Notes: generated by a model not told the origin, from the sequence alone. A stretch of 64,000 nucleotides of DNA from Clarkia xantiana subsp. parviflora (GCA_036873135.1 JAPTYO010000009.1:24573756-24637755); one strand, 5' to 3'; positions 22,905 through 34,988 are shown, counted from the stretch's first letter. Translations and numbers: made by a program.

Positions 22905-23587
22905 CCTATGGCGAATTACGTTTTGAAAACGTGGATTTTGAAAAGAGTCGCCACTAGTTAATTAAGGCTAACTAGAATCCTAAATTACCTAAGCGAATAA
23001 CGAATTAAACACCTAAGTATAAAATCGGTCCACGATCAGAAATTCGAGTTCAGGGGTACTATTACGAATTAAAAATATAAATTTTAACCACGCCCTTTCG
23101 GTACTCAATTCACTTAATTTGCCAATTTTATTATTAATTAAATATAAATCTGTTTAAGCATAAACAACAATAAAATCTAATAATATTAACGATTATCAAA
23201 TATAATTAAATTGACGCGAACTAATATGACGAATATACACAATTAACCCTTTATCATTTAATTGATCTAAACTAATCAAATTTAAAACTATTCTATCAAA
23301 TTAATTCTACTAATATAGCATGTACTAAAAATGATAAAATAGACAATATTGCAACATAAAATCAGCATTTATTTGTCAATAGTTGAATTAAAACTCAACC
23401 TAAAATTGTTATAACAATAATAATAAACAAAACAAAATATTATTGATAATCAAATATCAAACACTAATAAATAATAAAACAAACTATTAATAATAAATAA
23501 TAAAATAGAAATATTAATAAAAAAACAACAGTACTTTTACCTGAGGAGGACGAGGGAAGGCGATGTCCACAGCGAGAGAAATGCTCG
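22905..23587. mobile_element. Inserted non-autonomous LTR-type repeat fragment
   Basis: It contains aaaagagtcgccac, aaatcggtccacga and agttcaggggtac, blocks I recognise from a widespread plant repeat tied to large non-autonomous LTR elements. It shares nothing with other copia leaders here. Boundaries and target duplication were not resolved. Confidence 0.45.
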
Positions 23588-24039
23588 GCACCCGTAGAAG
23601 TTCTTGTTAAGGAAGTTCTACGCGGTATTAGCTCCACAGCAAAGCCTCTATTCGATTCTTGGCAGGGACGGATCTCCGGTGTGATTTGCTCCAAGCAAAT
23701 TGGCACACGCTTGGTGTAGGAATATGGTTCGGCCGAAACTATTATTAGGGAGGAGAGTTTTTCTCTCAAATCACCATTTAAGAGGAATTGTGAATTACCC
23801 TTAAGAAAATCCTAACATCCCTTATTTATAGGAGGAGCAAAGTAGACAAAAGTCAACTTTGCCCCTACCACCAAGTTTCAGCCGGGCATGTATAAGGGCG
23901 GCCCAATATTTGGGCCTCTCATGTCAATTGGGATTTGGGCCAAGTCCAATTACCCTAATGTGACATTTACCCAAGTTCTTAGGTAACGTATACATATTAA
24001 TAGGCTCCTAATTACGGCACCAATCTCTATATGCTAACA
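23588..24039 (-). repeat. Partial copia LTR (D), minus strand
   Basis: The plus-strand end atatgctaaca and the block cggcacccgtagaagttc match the copia family LTR, but about 140 bases at the left (the U5 end) are missing. It separates the inserted repeat from copia-1 integrase, so gag and protease were lost around this insertion. Confidence 0.8.
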
Positions 24040-24059
24040 TTTTCATCTAATGACCTCAT

Positions 24060-24986
24060 CATTATGGATCTGAATGGATATAAAAATTCGAATCGAATGT
24101 ATTCATTGTCGTCTAGGGAAGCAGAAACTGATGCGGCCGGGTGGCATGCAAGGTTGGGACATATAGGTTACGACAGGGTTTAAACCCTCGCTCGGAGAGG
24201 ATTACTCCCGGGAGCGACGCAAGTGGTGAAAACCATCTGCGAGGATTGTCTAGCCGGAAAGTCAAACCGCAAGCCATTTGTTGAATCACTACGAGCCGAA
24301 TATCCATTGCATTTAATTCATTCAGACGTTTGTAAACCCATGAATATCACCGTAAGGGGTGGTAAACGTTACTTTGTGAGCTTCATCGACGACTTCACCC
24401 GTTATGGGTTTACTCGTTTGATTTCTCATAAATCCGAGGCTATTTACTGCTTAAGAAGCTTTCTTAACCTTGTAGATAATCAACAGGAGCGAAAGGTGAA
24501 AACCCTAGAGGAGGAGAATATATATCTAATGAGTTTAAGAAGTTGTGCGATGAAAGATGTATTGTACATCAAACTACAATTCCTTACACACCACAGCAAA
24601 ATGGTGTGGCTGAACGACGTAATCGTACACTCCTAGACATGGTTAGAACCATGATGTCGCAAGCGAAGTTGTCAATCTCCTATTGGGGTGACGCACTAAT
24701 GACTGCCACACATGTAGTAAACCTTGTCCCTTCAAAATCGGTGGAGTCGACACCATATGAACTGTGGTTTGGTAGATAGGTGAATCTTACCAGGCTGCGA
24801 CCTTGGGGTTGTGCAGCATACACACATCAAACTAACACCCGTTACGGCAAGTTAGGACCTAGAGGATTGAAAAGTATCTTTATAAGGTACTCTGAGAACT
24901 CTAAGGGATACGTGTTTGTAGCAGCTCAGGAGAATGGTGGAGTGGTCGAACATGAGTCCAGAGACGTTACATTCCTTGAGGACTAA
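24060..24986 (+). pseudogene. Copia-1 GAG-pre-integrase and integrase, broken
   Basis: The zinc-finger part shows WHARLGHIGYDRV, a stop, then CEDCLAGKSNRKPF. The core has HSDVCKPM and YFVSFIDDFTRYGF, then a frame change near 24510, then TIPYTPQQNGVAERRNRTLL. A TAG ends the frame at 24777 and the chain resumes to RDVTFLED. One stop near 24180, one frameshift and one late stop inactivate it. Confidence 0.85.
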
Positions 24987-25022
24987 TTTCCTACGCTTGG
25001 AAACATCAAAACAAATGAAGTC

Positions 25023-25615
25023 GTGATTGAACTAGAGGATGATTATCAGGTCCCACTCGCTTCGAGTGGGAGATTCGAGGTAGCAACACAAGTGAACGAT
25101 ATGGTAAGTGAAGATGATGGGGACATTTTCATAATAAATCCAGTGGGAGGAGTCAATCCAACCACCAAGATCACTATTGCTGCAGGTGCGAATCAAGTCG
25201 GACCTGATGATCACGCTACTGAACCGATGGATGAAAATCCAATTTTACCTCAACTACCTACTGCACCCAGTGGGAGTGGTATGACCAACTTGGTTCTCGG
25301 TCATCGTAACCGTGGAATTAATCTTGGAGGTGGAAATCCGAGACCGAGAGGTCGTTCAAGAAAAGTTGTCGGTGAAAGTTCAAGTAGCGCTCTTGTTCCC
25401 AGTGGGAGTATTGCACGATAATGAGCATTATTCCTAGTGGGAGCGTAGTTCAAGTTCAAGATGAGACTATCGAGCCTAGACGTAGTCTGAGGCACCGAAC
25501 TTCTCCTAAGAAGTATCCCATCGAAATAGGTGAAGTGTTCACCCTCACTTCGGTTGATGAACCGGTAACGGTTAAAGAAGCTATGGTTGGACCTCAAGCG
25601 AAAAATAGAGGAAAG
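25023..25615 (+). pseudogene. Copia-1 integrase-RT linker with repeated PSGS motif
   Basis: A polar linker (EDDYQVPLASSGRFEVATQ) contains repeated serine-glycine motifs encoded by agtgggag blocks at about 25068, 25138, 25270, 25401 and 25436. It ends with RRSLRHRTSPKKYPIE before reverse transcriptase. A TAA at 25419 breaks the frame. The same linker occurs at 48740-49320. Confidence 0.75.
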
Positions 25616-25617
25616 CA

Positions 25618-27123
25618 ATGGAGGATGAGATCGCCTCTATGAAATCTAATTCGGTATGGTCTTTAGTTGTTTTGCCTGCTAACCGCAGAGCAATGGGTGC
25701 CAAGTGGGTTTTGAAACTGAAACTCACTGCTGATGGAGCTGTCGAGCGATACAAAGCTCGACTCGTTGTGAAAGGATATACCAAACTTCACATGGTGGAC
25801 TTTGATGAGACATACTCACCTACTGTGCGTTATACCACAGTGCGGGCCATATTGGCTTTGGTTGCGAGTCTCGATCTCGAGCTGCACCAAATGGATGTTA
25901 AGACTGCATTCCTCCATGGTAACCTGGAGGAAGAGATCTATATTGAGCAGCCAGAGGGTTTCGTTACTCCCGGCAACGAACATAAAGTTTGTAAACTCGA
26001 AAGATTTATCTACGGTCTTAAACAATCATCCCGACAATGGTACCGCAGATTCCACGAGGAAATCATTGGAAATGGATTCGTGAATCTTCACGAGGATCCA
26101 TGCATGTACACGAAGACTTCCAAGTCTAAATACATCATCTTGACATTATATGTAGATGACTTATTGATTGCCGCAAATGATGTGAGTTACATGAATGAAT
26201 CAAAGTCCTGGCTGGCATCTGTATTTGAGTTGAAGGACATGGGAGAAGCCACGTACATCCCAGGCATTAAAATTTCTAGGGATCGTGCTGCTCACAAACT
26301 ATGTCTCTCTCAAGAACCCTATATCAACAAGTTGTTGAAAAGCTTCAGACTACATGATGTTGAACCCGTGGATACGCCGATTGTATACGGGTGCGTGTTA
26401 TCGAAGCGTGACGGCCCGAAAAACCTGGCAGAGCGTGAACAAATGAAAAGTGCATAATACTTAAGTATGGTTGGCAGCTTAATGTATGCCATGCAATGCA
26501 CTTGTCCAGACATCTGTTATGTTGTGGGCCTAGAAGCACGATTCCAATTAGATCCTGGCATTCAACATTTAAAGGCCGTGAAACGAATAATTCGATACCT
26601 AAATGGTACTTCCGACTAAGCACTGTGCTATGAGGGTGGAAAATTAGAATTGACTGGGTTCAGTGATGCCGACCACGGTGGCGATCCAGATGATCGTAAG
26701 TCCACCTTAGGAGGAGTGTTTCTCCTTGCTAATGCCGTCATTTCATGGATGAGCAAGAAGCAATCATGTGTCGCGCTGTCAACGATGGAATCCAAATTCG
26801 TGGCCCTATCTAAGAATGCACAAGAAGCGGTCTGGCTTAATAGGCTCTTAACTGAATTGCTTGGTGTTGAGGACGAGAGTAAACCTGTGAACGTATACTT
26901 TGAAAGTCAAGCAGCAATTGCAGCGGTTAAGAACCCTAAGTACTATAGCAGGACGAAACACATTGGTATAAAATGTAATTATGCTAAGAATATGGTCGAG
27001 GACAAAGTAATCACATTAGAATACTTGTATATTGAAAGTATGATGGCCGATCCATTAACTAAACCTTTACGCATGGATTTTTTCGAAAAGCATGTTAGAA
27101 TACTGGGACTGCGTAGGGTTTAA
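25618..27123 (+). pseudogene. Copia-1 reverse transcriptase and RNase H with stops
   Basis: RT motifs are in order: GAKWVLKLKL, VERYKARLVVKGYT, DFDETYSPTVRY, QMDVKTAFLHGNL, YGLKQSSRQWY and the catalytic ILTLYVDDLLIAAND near 26137-26181. A TAA follows REQMKSA at 26455 and a further stop lies near 26618. RNase H follows: GFSDADHGGDPDDRKST, CVALSTMESKFVAL and YIESMMADPLTKPL. The YVDD box is intact, but the polyprotein cannot be made. Confidence 0.93.
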
Positions 27124-28221
27124 GTAGCTTGTATCGTGATAACAAATTTTTGAAACTTTGCTGAAAGAATTGCAATTTGAGTTTATGATATTTACGACGT
27201 CATAATGTTTAAAGTTTCATCGGATTTTTACGGTCTATTAAATAGTCGTAGGAGGGTTGACCTCCAGAATAAAAGAATGTCGAATGTGGGCCAAGCCTCG
27301 TCACACATGCTCGGCCGTCTTGACGGAGAGGAGGATCTCCATTAGATCAAGTCTGGCTAAGAACCATGTTGGCAAACCTGGTTAAGCAGAACGATCATTT
27401 GGTTTTCAGAGTAACACGATATGATCTAAGTTCTGCAGATCATCGTTACGAACTTCGTTCGTAATAAAACCACATTCTGGGCCAGATGACGAATCTGCGA
27501 TAGCATATGACATTTCCCACTTCCTGACTAAACTCAGGTTATGCTATCGACGTGTGTTTCATACTACGCGTGCCATGTTCGATCGTGGGGTTAGGCTCAG
27601 TTGTGCTAGATAGAATCCATGAGATTCAGATGGTCACAAAATTCTTCACCTTGAGCGTGTGGCTGATCCCAGTTTCTATATGAAGAAGCATCTAAAGTAT
27701 CCTCACGGACTCAGAACTCATACCTAAGGTCAGTCTCAATGTTCTCTTCCCGGCGTACGAGCGTAGCGCTGAAAAAAAAGGCCAAGTGACCATGTCTTTG
27801 GAAACTGGTTGGGTTTGAGTAAGGGTATGAGCGATGGGGATGGTCAAGTACACCTGTAATTTGTCGACTCTTGTATTCACTAGGTGGCCACCAGCCTGAC
27901 ATTAGCTGAAAGGTTTTGAATACTTGTGTGGATGCCTTGAAGGAGTATTCCTATGTGGAAACTGGGAAATTGGAGAATGAAAGTTGACCTAGGATACAAC
28001 GCGCATTTTATTTTCACAGGTTGATTAGACATGGGGAATCAACGTTCCACTGGCGCTTTAACACTCCTAACAGATGAGTAGCACGATGCCCGTCGTGTCC
28101 GCTGGTCGCACGGCAAACCTCGTATGAACTATTCGGAGCATGGATTGGATTGAAGAACAAATGCTAATGTGATGGTGGACAACATATTAATAGGCACCCT
28201 CTCATTCAGGCGAGTGGGAGC
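27124..28221 (+). other. Copia-1 post-pol region
   Basis: It matches the other post-pol regions of this family. It contains an antisense frame (27692-27880, minus) starting MNTRVDKLQVYLTIPIAH that is related to frames at 35335-35625 and 40631-40906. It ends with the polypurine tract gcgagtgggagc before the LTR. Confidence 0.75.
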
Positions 28222-28819
28222 AGTAAGCATTTGGAAAATGGGCCGCCGTAATTAGGAGCCCATTAATTAAGGTCATGTACCTAAGAAATTAGGTAATGTC
28301 ACATTAGAGAATTTGGGCTAGGCCTAAAATCCCAATTGACATAGGAGGGCCAAAATTGGGCATCCCTAATAGAATGGTCGACCTAATTATTTAGGAGGGG
28401 TAAAGTGAACTTTTGTCCACTTAACTCATCTTATAAATAGGGAGTCCTAGAAGGGCTTTTAGCAGGCTAATCCTCTCTTCCTAAGTGGTGAGATTAAAAG
28501 AAAACCTTCCTCCCTATTTTAGCAAGTTTCGGCCGAACCCACACCAAGAAAAAGGAGGTGGCAAATCGTGTTAAGCAATTTACTCCAGGAGATCCATCCC
28601 GCGAAGAATCGACTGAGGCTTTGTTGTGAGGCATAATCCGCGTAGGGCTTCTCTAACAGGAACCTCTACAGGGAACCGTCCGGCGGATCGAGAACTCCCA
28701 TCAACGGTCCTGGGCTATAGGAAACATTATAGGTATGCGTACCTTATTCCACTGCGTATTAGTTACCTGACACGTATCTAGGGTTTTGTTTCCGTAGTAT
28801 TAATCTCCTAAATCCTACA
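28222..28819 (+). repeat. Copia-1 3' LTR (C)
   Basis: It starts agtaagcattt (first base of the usual tg changed) and ends aatcctaca, followed by the target copy tcaag. Confidence 0.93.
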
Positions 28820-28824
28820 TCAAG

Positions 28825-30249
28825 GACTTCGCGTCTATCGACCAGCTAGTAAAGAAGGCATGATCTCACAAGGGATCGATTCAAAGGGTAACACATATCT
28901 ATCATTTGCAGGTATTGACCGTTAAACTCAAACTTTGTGTCTAGAGCTACTGTTAGATTTCCAATTTCCTTTCATGTGGGGGGATTATTAGAAAAATGTG
29001 TCAATTTTAATTAACTTTAAGTCTTTGGACTACTCTTGTTTGAGCCCAAATTTTAGTATGAGCTCAATTAATTTTTTTTTGGCCATGAGAGCTCAATTGA
29101 TTTATTTAGCCCATTTTTAAGTGAATGGAAATTGTAATGATTTTGTACCACATTAGTTACCTAACCTCTACCCTCCCTCACTCATCTCCTATAAATATTA
29201 AATAAAAGACTTTTATTCTCCTCCAAAACACAATGAAGAATGGGCACCTCTTCCTTTTTGGGAGAGCGTCCAATTTTTCGGAATTCATAATTTTGGAAAC
29301 CAATTTATATTTTTCTACTCATCTGTTCTTCGTGCTGACGAATTGCAAAGTTTTTCCTAGGTTGATTTCGAATTTTGTCGTGTTCGATTTTTTGTAGTTT
29401 TTTTTAATCTCTAGCCGTTTTCGTCGACTTTCCTATTCTTTATTTGAGTTATGGTATTGATTCAGTTCGGTTGAACGAATTTCGTTCTGGGTTCGATTCG
29501 ATGACAATGTTGAATCCTGGGAGGTGATCAACCCGTGTTAAACCTTGTGCACAGCCTTAGGGTGAGGTGGACGAAATTGCCTTAAAAAGACCATGACCCG
29601 CACGAGCCTCAATATAAAAACATACGTATTCGTTCTCATATCGAATTTACGTACAATTTCAGTTTCGTGTATATCGTGCATGATAATTAGAGTAATTACT
29701 TGTAAGTAATCGAAATTTGACTAATTGCATTTTACTCATTGAATTTTAGAATATTGCGTTTAGGTCCTCAAACTTTATAAATTTACATATTTACCCTCAA
29801 ATATTTCAATACATAAGTTGCTAAGGAACAACTGTATATTGAGTTTTTGGCACAAATAACAACCTTATAAACTAATTACGCAATGTATTTTTTAAAATAC
29901 CAAAATAACTATTGAAACTGTCTGAAACGGAAATGAGAGGGATGCGCTGGTATTTATACAGTGACGACCCAAATCAGGTGCTAATGGTTAGGGGCGCCGA
30001 TGTCCTGAACATCGGTGACCAATTTCTTTCTCTCTTTTTGCTTTTTAATTATTATTTTTTTCAATTTGTGTTTTTTTTAATGTTTTAAACAGTTTTATAC
30101 TCTATGGTTATTAATTTGGTTAAACTGTAAACCCAATCCAATATGTTTTAGAAAGAAAAAAAAATAAAACTACATAAACTCTTTAATTAAAGAAATTGAA
30201 AAAAAAAACTGTAAAAACTATAAATAAATAAAACGGGCCCCACTTCTTG
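28825..30249. other. Gene-poor DNA with a possible LTR remnant
   Basis: At 28974-28995 a purine tract (tgtggggggatta) precedes ttagaaaaatgtg, as at a copia polypurine tract and LTR start. A TATA-like tataaatatt lies at 29190. No far end or partner LTR was found. After about 29700 the sequence is AT-rich and unassigned. Confidence 0.35.
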
Positions 30250-30261
30250 TAATAAGAACGA

Positions 30262-31500
30262 TTACACACTAAAAGTTAGAAAATAACCGCTCTGGAGGGA
30301 TTGGTTAACATCCAAATCCTGAACTAGTAGAGCAGGTACTAACAAAACAACAAAAGCAAATACAGCATAACAAGAAACATAAATGCAAACGATAGTAAAT
30401 AAACTAAAACAACAGATCGGCTTAACGGTAAAGATGACCCCAGGCAAATGATAGTAGCTTGAAGAGGAGGAAACCCACTAATACAGCAGCACCCATAGCC
30501 CTTCGGAGGGTAGAAGAATCTCCCTCAAGAGCGACATAGCTAACATATGACCTGCACACCAAGCGATACCAGACAGGACCCACAATAAATCGGAAACACA
30601 CACAACTCCATAAACAAACAAAGATGACCACATGACCGGTGCAGAGATTTCAGAGGGGTAGGGGCTAGATGATACCAGTCTACCGAAACACCCCTGCTTG
30701 TGGAACATCCGTGAAAGACTAGCGCACTTCGGGGGTGCCAAAGAAATGCTATGCTTCTCCGTTTGGAGAAAGAAATGAGATACGACCGCGACCGTGGTCG
30801 TATCGTGGGTACCCCGAAGGGTAAATATCATGCAGTGGTTTGTTCCGAGAACGGGGCGTTGGTTCTGACGAACCATGGGTTCAGCTGGAAGGGGTAGACG
30901 GGGGAGGGTAGTGGGCTGTACCACCAAGATATAGTCAAGTTTGAGAGCTTAAAACGGTGAACAACATCCACAACAGCGCATGGAGGGACCTTGGTGACAT
31001 GTTGGTAGAGGAGGTGGACCGCGGCGGCGTGTGGAGGCGCGTGTCGACGTACAAGGAGGCACGTGGTCTGCACGCGCCGCTGTAGTGGGTGCGTGGGTGA
31101 AGTTTGGACGGTGCGTGTGGGCGGGTGGGTGGCGCGTGTGGCGCGTGTGGTGGCTCGTGTGGTGGCGCGTGTGGCGGCGCGTATGGCGGCGCGTGCGGGC
31201 GCCTGGGGGTGCATGGGAGCGTGTGGAGGTGGTTATGGTGGTGGTGGGGGCGGTCTTTGTGCGGGCTCGGGGGTGGTGATGATGGTGAGGGTGAATGGGA
31301 GGACTTGAGGGGTGGGGGTGAGGCAGATTTCGCGATTTGGTGAGGCGGAGAGTGGGATGAAGGCGGGCTTGAACAAGGCCATCCGCTGTGGTGGGGCTTC
31401 CAGCTTTAACTTAGGCTTAGACGTGTACTGGAGGAAGAGTTGCTTCATGCTCATGACCGACGAGAGAGTTTGCAAATAGCAGCAGTGACTTCCCATCGGT
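30262..31500 (-). other. GC-rich block of overlapping open frames, unidentified
   Basis: Minus-strand frames at 31233-31496, 30828-31214, 30478-30927 and 30262-30447 overlap in different frames. The first begins MGSHCCYLQTLSSVMSMKQL and includes PQRMALFKPAFIPLSASPN. The middle is an alanine-arginine-threonine stretch made by a gcgcgtgtggcg repeat at 31110-31215. Later frames are hydrophobic (LLWVLSGIAWC, AAVLVGFLLFKLL). It could be a decayed host gene or repeat-driven open frames. I recognise no family and give no function. Confidence 0.3.
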
Positions 31501-33173
31501 TCTGGATCTTGAGAGGGAGATATCTAACTCAAATTGCTATTCGGAAGAAAAAAATTCCTGTAAAGTGTAAATTGAGACAAAATCGGATAGGCTGCAGTGT
31601 GGGCTTCCAGATTGAATGGGCCATAATATAGCATGGGGCTACACATGTGAATTTTATGCATGTTCTTCTACTTGCACCAAAATTGTACTCAGTCGGTGCA
31701 CTTGAGAAGAAACACAAGAATATGACTCAAATGCACTCATTTTGTATCATCCCTGGAGATTTTTTTTTTTTTTTTTCAGCAGATGTTCTCGTCAGGAATG
31801 ACAGCCTTACCTTATTTACTTGAAACCTAGTATAATACAAACTCTCGTCAGGTTAGGTCGTAACTTATTTCATATTTAAAATAATCTCCATCCATAATAT
31901 AATACCCGGTCTTTAACTATCGGCATTACATTACAACGATCCTAACGTTGCTGATGTAGAGAGAATGCAATCACCGCGCGCAAGATCCATCCACAAAACA
32001 GAACGTATTTGTCACACATGTGCATCATAAATTGCACCAAACCCAACCTGGTAATTCGGTGGAATGCAGTGCAGCTATCGAGAATAAAACAATTTCACTA
32101 GACACTTAATTTAAGTTGAATCGTAACTCATCCAATGAGGCTCACTCTGTTACCAGCTAGTTGATGAGCCGCATCCTTGATTGTTTGGTTTCGTGGTGAA
32201 TAGTTCCAATCCTGCTACTTCACAGCTTAATTTAGCACTCATTACTCAGACCATGTATTTAGTCACAAACGGTATGAAACACAACTAGGTAAATGGTTGG
32301 TTATAAATATTTTTTTTATTCTTACTAAGAATAAAAGTATTAACCAAATTCGAGCTTAGTTTTGGCCTGGAAAATAAAGAATCAGATCATTTTCAGACCG
32401 ACCCAAAAAATACTAATCGGGTTCGGATCCTAAATATTGGACCTGAATCGCTGAGCTGGGATATTAATATAATTAAAAAATAAATTAATCATTGAGTAAG
32501 TCATTATATAATAATGATTATTGATGTTAGTTATGATGATTGTTGATGTTAGTTTAATTTTATATTGATTTTGATATTTGTCTAATTTTGAAAGGACTAA
32601 TATTATATAAACAGATTTAGTATTGTTTTGTTTTTTTAAATAAAAAACCGGTTTGCGGCTTGACCCGGTATCCCGTGGTCGGATTTGGGTTTTGACTCGA
32701 CATAGTGGGGTCTTTAGGTTCGGTTATTAGCTCTTGATAACCCGGTCCACAGATCTCGGATTGGCCAACATAGTTCGCTCGACTCCGGAATTTGAATTCG
32801 AAACATGTTAAAAATTAAAACTTTTTTCATGTTAAAAATTAAAACATGAAAAAGTTTTAATGATTAAAGGACTAAACCACTCGATCCATATATAAGCATA
32901 TAATAATTAATTATATATATGCACTCCCTGTCCAATTTTGTGGAAAACAGAGGAGTCCACAATCAAGTCAGACAACAAAAATGGCGGAAGTAGCTGAGAA
33001 TGAGATTCTTGGTTCGGTGAAAAATATTAATGGTGGGTTCCATTTTTTAACCGAACCAAGATTCGTCTAGCTGGTTAATTTCAAACCCTTCGCTGACTTT
33101 CTTCTTCTTTCTTAACTTTTTACTTTCAGATTTTATTCCTTTGAAATTTCATGGCTCAGGTACGGTGGAGTGG
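31501..33173. other. AT-rich intergenic DNA
   Basis: No gene family was recognised. A stretch near 32390-32780 with gggttcgga and acccggtcc blocks may be a decayed repeat. The short frame at 32981-33070 is listed separately. Confidence 0.4.
32981..33070 (+). other. Possible truncated first exon, MAEVAENEILGSVKNING
   Basis: A 29-residue frame starts in good plant context (caaaaATGGCGG), about 90 bases after a TATA-like tatataagc. A usable donor (aatg then gtgggt) follows residue 18. The sequence also folds: cttggttcggt and accgaaccaag are 11-base arms around a short loop. No downstream exon was found before the MITE and CACTA. It may be a gene end cut off by transposons, or chance. Confidence 0.2.
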
Positions 33174-33182
33174 AATATATAT

Positions 33183-33689
33183 GGGAAAAGTATGTAAAAC
33201 ATGCAATATGTTTGAAAAAAATGGTTTTATGAACCAATATGTTTTAAAATGTACAACATGTTTGAAAAAGACGGTTTTATGGACCAATATGTTTTAAAAA
33301 TGTAAAATATGTTTACAAAATATAGTAAAATGTCATTCCGTCCACTTGTTGTCAATTGTCCCGTTAAGTAGGCACGTGAGGCCACGTTTTTAGAAAATAA
33401 TAATAATAATTAAAAAATAAATTAATTTATACATAAAAATAATTATTAATGGATGGATGTAAATAATAATAATTGTTTTTATAAACGTGATCCGCACATG
33501 TCCACCTAACGAGACTATTTAAAACAAGTTAGTGGTATGTCATTTTACAATCTTTTGTAAGTTTGTTGTACATTTTAAAACATATTAGTCCATAAAACCA
33601 TCTTTTTCAAACATATTGTACATTTTAAAACATATTGGTCCATAAAACCATCTTTTTCAAACATGTTGCATGTTTTACATACTTTTCCC
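33183..33689. mobile_element. Fold-back Mutator-like MITE
   Basis: This 507-bp element has ends gggaaaagtatgtaaaac and its inverse, and long inverted arms with repeated ggttttatgg and aaccaatatgtttt blocks. The 9-bp target duplication aatatatat lies at 33174-33182 and 33690-33698. It has no coding capacity. Confidence 0.9.
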
Positions 33690-33901
33690 AATATATATAG
33701 AATGCATGCTCATGCATAGCTTCATGTTTCTGCACTATAAAAGACGCAACTAATACTTATATATACATCACAGACAACAAGCAAGAATATCAAATCATAA
33801 GTAAATAAAAGCTCGTAATATACATGGCATGACTTTTTATTATTTATATTTTAATATTTTTCGAAATATTTTCTAATGGAGCAAATAAGTAAATAACAGT
33901 A

Positions 33902-34135
33902 CACTACCGGAAAAAGGGCTTTTAGCGACATAGATACACTACCAGAAAAAGAGCTTTTAGCGACGAGACTTTTAGCGACGGGACTTTTAGAGACGGGATT
34001 TTCCCTGTCGTTTACCCGTGCTAAAGGTCTTGCCGCTAATACTTTAGCGACTGGATACTAGATCCGTCGCTAGAGTACTAGCGACAGGAAACACCTGTCG
34101 CTAAACGGTTTAGGGACAGGCATTTCAAATAAGTA
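33902..34135. repeat. CACTA left terminal and subterminal repeats
   Basis: The terminus cactaccggaaaaagg is partly repeated 35 bases further in (cactaccagaaaaagag, 33937). At least five tagcgac or cgctaa motifs in both orientations follow, the usual transposase-binding layout of CACTA ends. Confidence 0.85.
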
Positions 34136-34279
34136 ACTTACACAAATTATCATTACTACTGATTTGGAATTAAGAATATACGATTCAACTGTAAAGAACA
34201 ATCATATCCATTTAATCAGAACAAATGATGCTATTAGTAGTAGATGCATTCTTGTGGATACTTCATGAAGCGAACTTAC

Positions 34280-34351
34280 CTTCTGTACTATATTTGATCG
34301 ACGCATGAATGCTTCTATTCCAGAAAGATTTTTGTCTTCTTTCTGAAATTT
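34280..34351 (-). pseudogene. Candidate captured exon in CACTA (72 bp)
   Basis: A minus-strand frame of 24 codons, KFQKEDKNLSG then IEAFMRRSNIVQK, is bounded by an acceptor (cttttcag) and a consensus donor (gtaagttc). It lies on the same strand as the fragments at 44300-53000. I do not recognise the protein. It could also be part of a CACTA-encoded second protein. Confidence 0.4.
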
Positions 34352-34391
34352 CTGAAAAGATAATGAGAAATGGGAAGCTATAAGACAATCT

Positions 34392-34988
34392 TATAGATTA
34401 CGGAGAGTAATCACTACAGAAACTAAATCATGGTACATGCTAGTAATCGAAATTGCGCAGCAGAAGATTCGCACATACCTCTACAGTTGTCCGTAGACCC
34501 AAGATCCTTGCAGGAGGGAGTTCACGATCCTCCGGTCGGCACCCGTAGGGGTTCTTGTGAAGGAAGCCCTATGTGGTATATTCTCCACAGCAAAGCCTCT
34601 GATCGATTCTTGGCAAGGGACAGATCTCTGGAGTGTTTGCTAGAAAGCAAATTTGCACACCCTTGGTGAATATGTGGTTCAGCCGATGTAGGTGTTTCTG
34701 GGGGAAGGGTTTTCTCTCAAAACACCACTTAAAGGGAATTGTGATTAACCTTAATAAAACCCCTAACTCCCCATATATATAGGAGGAGTAAAGTGGACAA
34801 AAGTCCACTTTACCCCCTCCTTAAATTCAGCCGGCCATGTTGTATAGGGAGGCCCAATTTTGGGCCTCTCATGTCAATTGGGATTTGGGTATGGCCCAAT
34901 GTCCTAATGTGACATATACCCAATTTACTTAGGTAACCTATACATATAATGGGCTACCATTTACAGCGCCCATCACCATATGCTTACA
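34392..34988 (-). repeat. Copia-3 3' LTR (H)
   Basis: Plus-strand ends are tatagattacgg and atatgcttaca. The polypurine tract (minus sense gagtgggagc) adjoins 34989. The promoter hairpin arms aaagtggac and gtccacttt are intact. Confidence 0.92.

Larger units (their letters stand above)
21716..28819 (+). mobile_element. Ty1/copia retrotransposon copia-1, full span, gag-less
   Basis: LTRs lie at 21716-22311 and 28222-28819, with tcaag on both sides (21711-21715, 28820-28824). The primer site is at 22312. Gag and protease are replaced by two inserted repeats. Integrase, the linker, reverse transcriptase, RNase H and post-pol region follow in order, all with stops or frameshifts. The LTRs differ at roughly a tenth of positions by eye, so it is older than the Tat element. 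Confidence 0.93.

Noticed and set aside
31031..31343. Plus-strand open frames rich in valine, alanine, arginine and glycine
   Set aside because: They come from the gcgcgtgtggcg repeat and are open in all frames, so are not evidence of a gene.
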